Assembly: GCA_013336205.1 (NCBI GenBank)
Contig: JAAXUD010000064.1
Span: 1-9,681 of the forward strand
DNA: 9,681 nt
Source of the DNA: Lentimicrobium sp.
GTDB lineage: Bacteria > Bacteroidota > Bacteroidia > Bacteroidales > Lentimicrobiaceae
Direction of reading: 5' to 3'
In this document: positions 7,213-9,681 of the stretch, in pieces
Position numbering within the stretch: position 1 is the stretch's first letter
How the letters are laid out: every line of letters begins with the position of its first letter
Program-made: the position numbers and the translations under genes
Notes under the pieces: generated by a model
What the model was told of the DNA's origin: nothing
Seen by the model: only the letters and a program-made list of their open reading frames with translations
Databases searched by the model: none

Positions 7213-8823
7213 ATGAAGAGATTTTACGAGCAGTTAAATAATCATCCGGCCTGGTTAATCATGGTGATTTTGCTGTTGCTGCCCTTTGCTCTTTTCATTA
7301 ACCTGGGCCTGATGCCATTAATTTCTGATGAGCCAACCCGCGGTATTGTTACCCTGGAAATGATTTTTTCAGGCAATTATATCACACCCACCATCAATGG
7401 CGAATTCTACTACAATAAACCCCCGCTCTACAATTGGATTTTAGCCGGATTCGTTCAATTGAGCGGTATGCAAAGCGAATTTATTTTCCGATTGCCAACG
7501 GTATTGTCGCTGCTGATTATGGGACTAGTTATATACCTCTTCACAAAAAAAGAACTGGGAAGTATAAATGCCTTTGCTGCGGCGCTCATGCTTATAACCT
7601 CAGCCCGTATCCTGTTTTGGGATTCATTTCAGGGTCTCATTGATATCACCTATTCGTTGGTCACCTTTTGCTCATTTATAGTTTTGTATCATTTTTCGCA
7701 AAAGAAGAATTACCTGGCGATGTTTATTTTATCCTATGCATTGGCGGCGACCGGATTTTTAATGAAGGGTCTTCCTTCAGTTGCATTTCAGGGTATCAGC
7801 CTCATTGTTTGGATGTTAAATCAAAGAACTTTGAAGAAACTCTTTACCTGGCAGCATTTAGCAGGAATCGGAGTATTTGTTCTTATAACCGGATCATACT
7901 ACATTGCTTATCTGCAAACAAATTCCCTTCAGGATGTATTCTCAACTTTGTTCGACCAGTCTAACCGGATTAACAACAAAGAAGGCACTTTCCTGAGCTG
8001 GATAATTCACCTGCTGCTGTTTCCCTTTGAAATGAGCTTTGAATTCGCCCCCTGGACATTGCTGCTGCTCCTTCTGATTGATAAAAAGATAAGGCACGCT
8101 GTGTTTCAGGATAAGTTTTCACGTTTCAGCCTGCTTATTTTTGCAACTAACATTATTATTTACTGGGTTTCAGCAGATATGAGACCCCGTTATCTTTTTA
8201 TGTTGTTTCCTTTAATGTTTTTTATCGGTATTAAAGCATATTCGCAGGCTGAAATAACAAAACCAGTTTTATTCAGGATAGTCAATATAGTTTTTCTGGC
8301 ATTAGCCTTAACAGGAACAGCATCAATATTGATATATCCATTCTGGGACGAAACCCGTTGGATGAGTGGTGTATTATTTTTCCCTGTGCTACTTTTTGTG
8401 ATTTCCCTGATAGCTACTATACTCACAATAAAAATCCCGGGGCAGCGCATATTACTGCTGATTATTGTCTTATTATCTGTAAGAATGGGATTCAACATTT
8501 TTAATCTGCCGGCAAGACTCAATTCATATCCTGATGCTCTTTATCGTCAGGGGGAAATTAAAGCTGGTCAATTATCAAAAGAATACGATCTTTATATTCT
8601 GGGAGATACGCCTTTTAATCACGATGCATCTTTTTACATTTCGCGGGAAAGGGGTGCCATTGTGACCAGAACACATGAAATATATAACAAACAAGCTTGT
8701 TATATAACCGATCAAAAGAATCTGAGTAAATTTGCAAGCCGCATATATAAGTACGAAGTCCTGCATAAATTTTCAATTAAGCTTGATGAGACCAGACTTT
8801 TCCTGATAAAGAAGCGATTATGA
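7213..8823 (+). CDS. GT39 / ArnT-like membrane glycosyltransferase (PMT family)
   Basis: This 536-residue polytopic membrane protein has the signature of polyprenyl-phosphate-sugar-dependent transferases (PMT_2 / ArnT, GT-C fold). It starts with a short cytoplasmic tail and a membrane helix (about 14-35), then the first periplasmic loop with the catalytic acidic pair in ISDEPTRG (D39/E40), EMIFSGNYITPTINGE (49-64) and YYNKPPLYNW (66-75). A MKGLP motif lies at 184-188 and a RPRYLF motif at 324-329; many hydrophobic helices lie between, and a soluble C-terminal tail follows from about 435. In ArnT this architecture moves aminoarabinose from undecaprenyl phosphate to lipid A. The sugar and acceptor here are unknown, and O-mannosyl-type protein glycosylation is a possible alternative. 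Its stop overlaps the start of the downstream GT2 gene, consistent with translational coupling and a donor-supply role for that enzyme. Confidence 0.88.
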   Translation: MKRFYEQLNNHPAWLIMVILLLLPFALFINLGLMPLISDEPTRGIVTLEMIFSGNYITPTINGEFYYNKPPLYNWILAGFVQLSGMQSEFIFRLPTVLSLLIMGLVIYLFTKKELGSINAFAAALMLITSARILFWDSFQGLIDITYSLVTFCSFIVLYHFSQKKNYLAMFILSYALAATGFLMKGLPSVAFQGISLIVWMLNQRTLKKLFTWQHLAGIGVFVLITGSYYIAYLQTNSLQDVFSTLFDQSNRINNKEGTFLSWIIHLLLFPFEMSFEFAPWTLLLLLLIDKKIRHAVFQDKFSRFSLLIFATNIIIYWVSADMRPRYLFMLFPLMFFIGIKAYSQAEITKPVLFRIVNIVFLALALTGTASILIYPFWDETRWMSGVLFFPVLLFVISLIATILTIKIPGQRILLLIIVLLSVRMGFNIFNLPARLNSYPDALYRQGEIKAGQLSKEYDLYILGDTPFNHDASFYISRERGAIVTRTHEIYNKQACYITDQKNLSKFASRIYKYEVLHKFSIKLDETRLFLIKKRL

Positions 8824-9681
8824 ACGAACCGAAGCTTTCAATAATTATCTGTGTTTACAACGAAGAAGCGAACATTAAACCATTAAATAAATGGATTAAT
8901 GAATCGATACAAGATATTGATTATGAGATAATTTATGTTGACGATGGATCTACTGATCTGACCAGGAAAGAGATAATCGCTTTGAATGATCCCCGGGTGG
9001 TTTTAGTAGAGTTTCGGAAAAATTACGGCCAGAGCTCCGCGCTTTATGCCGGTATTGAACAGGCCAGGGGCGAGTATCTTGTAACTATGGATGGTGACCT
9101 GCAGAATGATCCATCGGATATTCCTATGATGCTGAAATTAGCCGAAGATGAAGGCTGGGATCTCGTGGCCGGTATCAGAAAAAACAGGCAGGATGGTGTT
9201 TTCCTGAGAAAACTACCAAGTAAAATAGCCAATTCTATCATCCGCAACAGCACAGGGGTGCATATCAAAGATTACGGCTGCACGCTGAAAGTATTTAAAA
9301 GTGATCTGGCAAAAAACATTGGTCTGTATGGTGAATTACACCGCTTTATTCCTGTACTGGCCAGTCTTGAAGGCGCCACCATCACCCAGGTCGATGTAAA
9401 ACACCATGCCCGTGAATTCGGAAAATCAAAATATGGCATCAACCGCACATTTAAGGTAGTGTCTGACCTCTTGCTGATGCTGTTCTTTAAAAAATACATG
9501 AGCAAGCCTATGCATCTTTTCGGAGGAATTGGGGTGGTCTTTTTCCTGATCGGAACATTGATCAATACTTATTTTCTTGTTCAGAAAATACTGGGTCACG
9601 ACATCTGGGGCAAACCGATGCTGCTTTTGGGCATCCTTTTACTCATCGCCGGAATACAACTAATTCCTACAGTAATCAGTT
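8820..9681 (+). CDS. Membrane GT2 glycosyltransferase (DPM1/GtrB/ArnC-like), 3' end cut off
   Basis: The frame starts at ATG 8820, overlapping the upstream TGA (ATGA), and stays open for 287 codons to the window edge. The GT-A domain begins with KLSIIICVYNEEANI. It has YVDDGSTD (DDGS at 41-44), FRKNYGQSSALYAGIEQARG (65-84), and the DXD-containing MDGDLQNDP (90-98). Later motifs are DYGCTLKVF (151-159), ELHRFIPVLA (172-181) and REFGKSKYG (198-206). Two C-terminal membrane helices follow (about 232-255 and from 266 on). This is the layout of enzymes that transfer a nucleotide-sugar onto dolichyl or undecaprenyl phosphate on the cytoplasmic face, such as ArnC, GtrB and DPM synthase. Family members are usually 310-330 residues, so only a short tail is missing. 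It probably makes the lipid-linked donor for the GT39 enzyme encoded just before it; the sugar cannot be determined. Confidence 0.9.
   Translation, partial: MNEPKLSIIICVYNEEANIKPLNKWINESIQDIDYEIIYVDDGSTDLTRKEIIALNDPRVVLVEFRKNYGQSSALYAGIEQARGEYLVTMDGDLQNDPSDIPMMLKLAEDEGWDLVAGIRKNRQDGVFLRKLPSKIANSIIRNSTGVHIKDYGCTLKVFKSDLAKNIGLYGELHRFIPVLASLEGATITQVDVKHHAREFGKSKYGINRTFKVVSDLLLMLFFKKYMSKPMHLFGGIGVVFFLIGTLINTYFLVQKILGHDIWGKPMLLLGILLLIAGIQLIPTVIS

Noticed and set aside
8190..8522. Minus-strand open frame of 110 residues within the GT39 gene
   Set aside because: It has no family motif and overlaps conserved membrane-protein coding sequence; it is a shadow frame.
9044..9565. Two minus-strand open frames near the right edge
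   Set aside because: They are antisense to the GT2 gene, whose DDGS, DGDLQNDP and REFGKSKYG motifs make the plus strand the coding strand.

Overview
The window looks like chromosomal DNA of a Bacteroidetes bacterium, most likely of the Bacteroidales/Marinilabiliales type. Three things point there: start codons lie behind A/T-rich leaders without Shine-Dalgarno sites; matches to the Bacteroidetes -7 promoter element (TAnnTTTG) sit in the one divergent intergenic region; and the gene families are typical of the phylum (DUF1015 protein with a small winged-helix partner, large Cache/PAS histidine kinases, LTA-synthase-like sulfatases). The phylum call is inference; no rRNA or marker gene is present.

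Layout. Positions 1-272 hold the remains of a four-helix-bundle (S23-type) gene. Its central part reads on the minus strand and its C-terminal part on the plus strand, with the switch at a 9-bp inverted repeat (1-9 and 140-148). Flipping 1-148 restores one in-frame coding stretch, so this is either a real small inversion or an artefact at a contig end. A hairpin terminator follows (341-394). Positions 503-1941 form a two-gene plus-strand operon: a DUF1015 protein with a DGHHR motif and a 58-residue winged-helix protein. A bidirectional terminator (1946-1973) separates it from the convergent minus-strand gene at 1972-4815, a 947-residue membrane histidine kinase (two Cache-like sensor modules, PAS, HisKA, HATPase, altered receiver) that appears to start at TTG. 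A 377-bp AT-rich gap follows.

The right half (5193-9681) looks like a cell-envelope modification locus. A minus-strand LTA-synthase/EptA-like phosphotransferase (5193-7058) is transcribed divergently from a plus-strand pair: an ArnT/PMT-type GT39 glycosyltransferase (7213-8823), and a membrane GT2 glycosyltransferase of the DPM1/GtrB/ArnC type that overlaps it by four bases (ATGA) and runs off the right edge. In known systems the GT2 enzyme loads a sugar onto a polyprenyl phosphate and the GT39 enzyme transfers it to an extracytoplasmic acceptor, while the sulfatase-fold enzyme adds a phospho-substituent from a phospholipid. The neighbourhood therefore suggests decoration of lipid A or another surface glycan, but the acceptor and sugar cannot be read from sequence.

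I see no RNA genes, CRISPR arrays, insertion sequences or phage genes. I did not find a convincing wholly new system; the most unusual features are the inverted gene fragment at the left edge and the envelope cluster.
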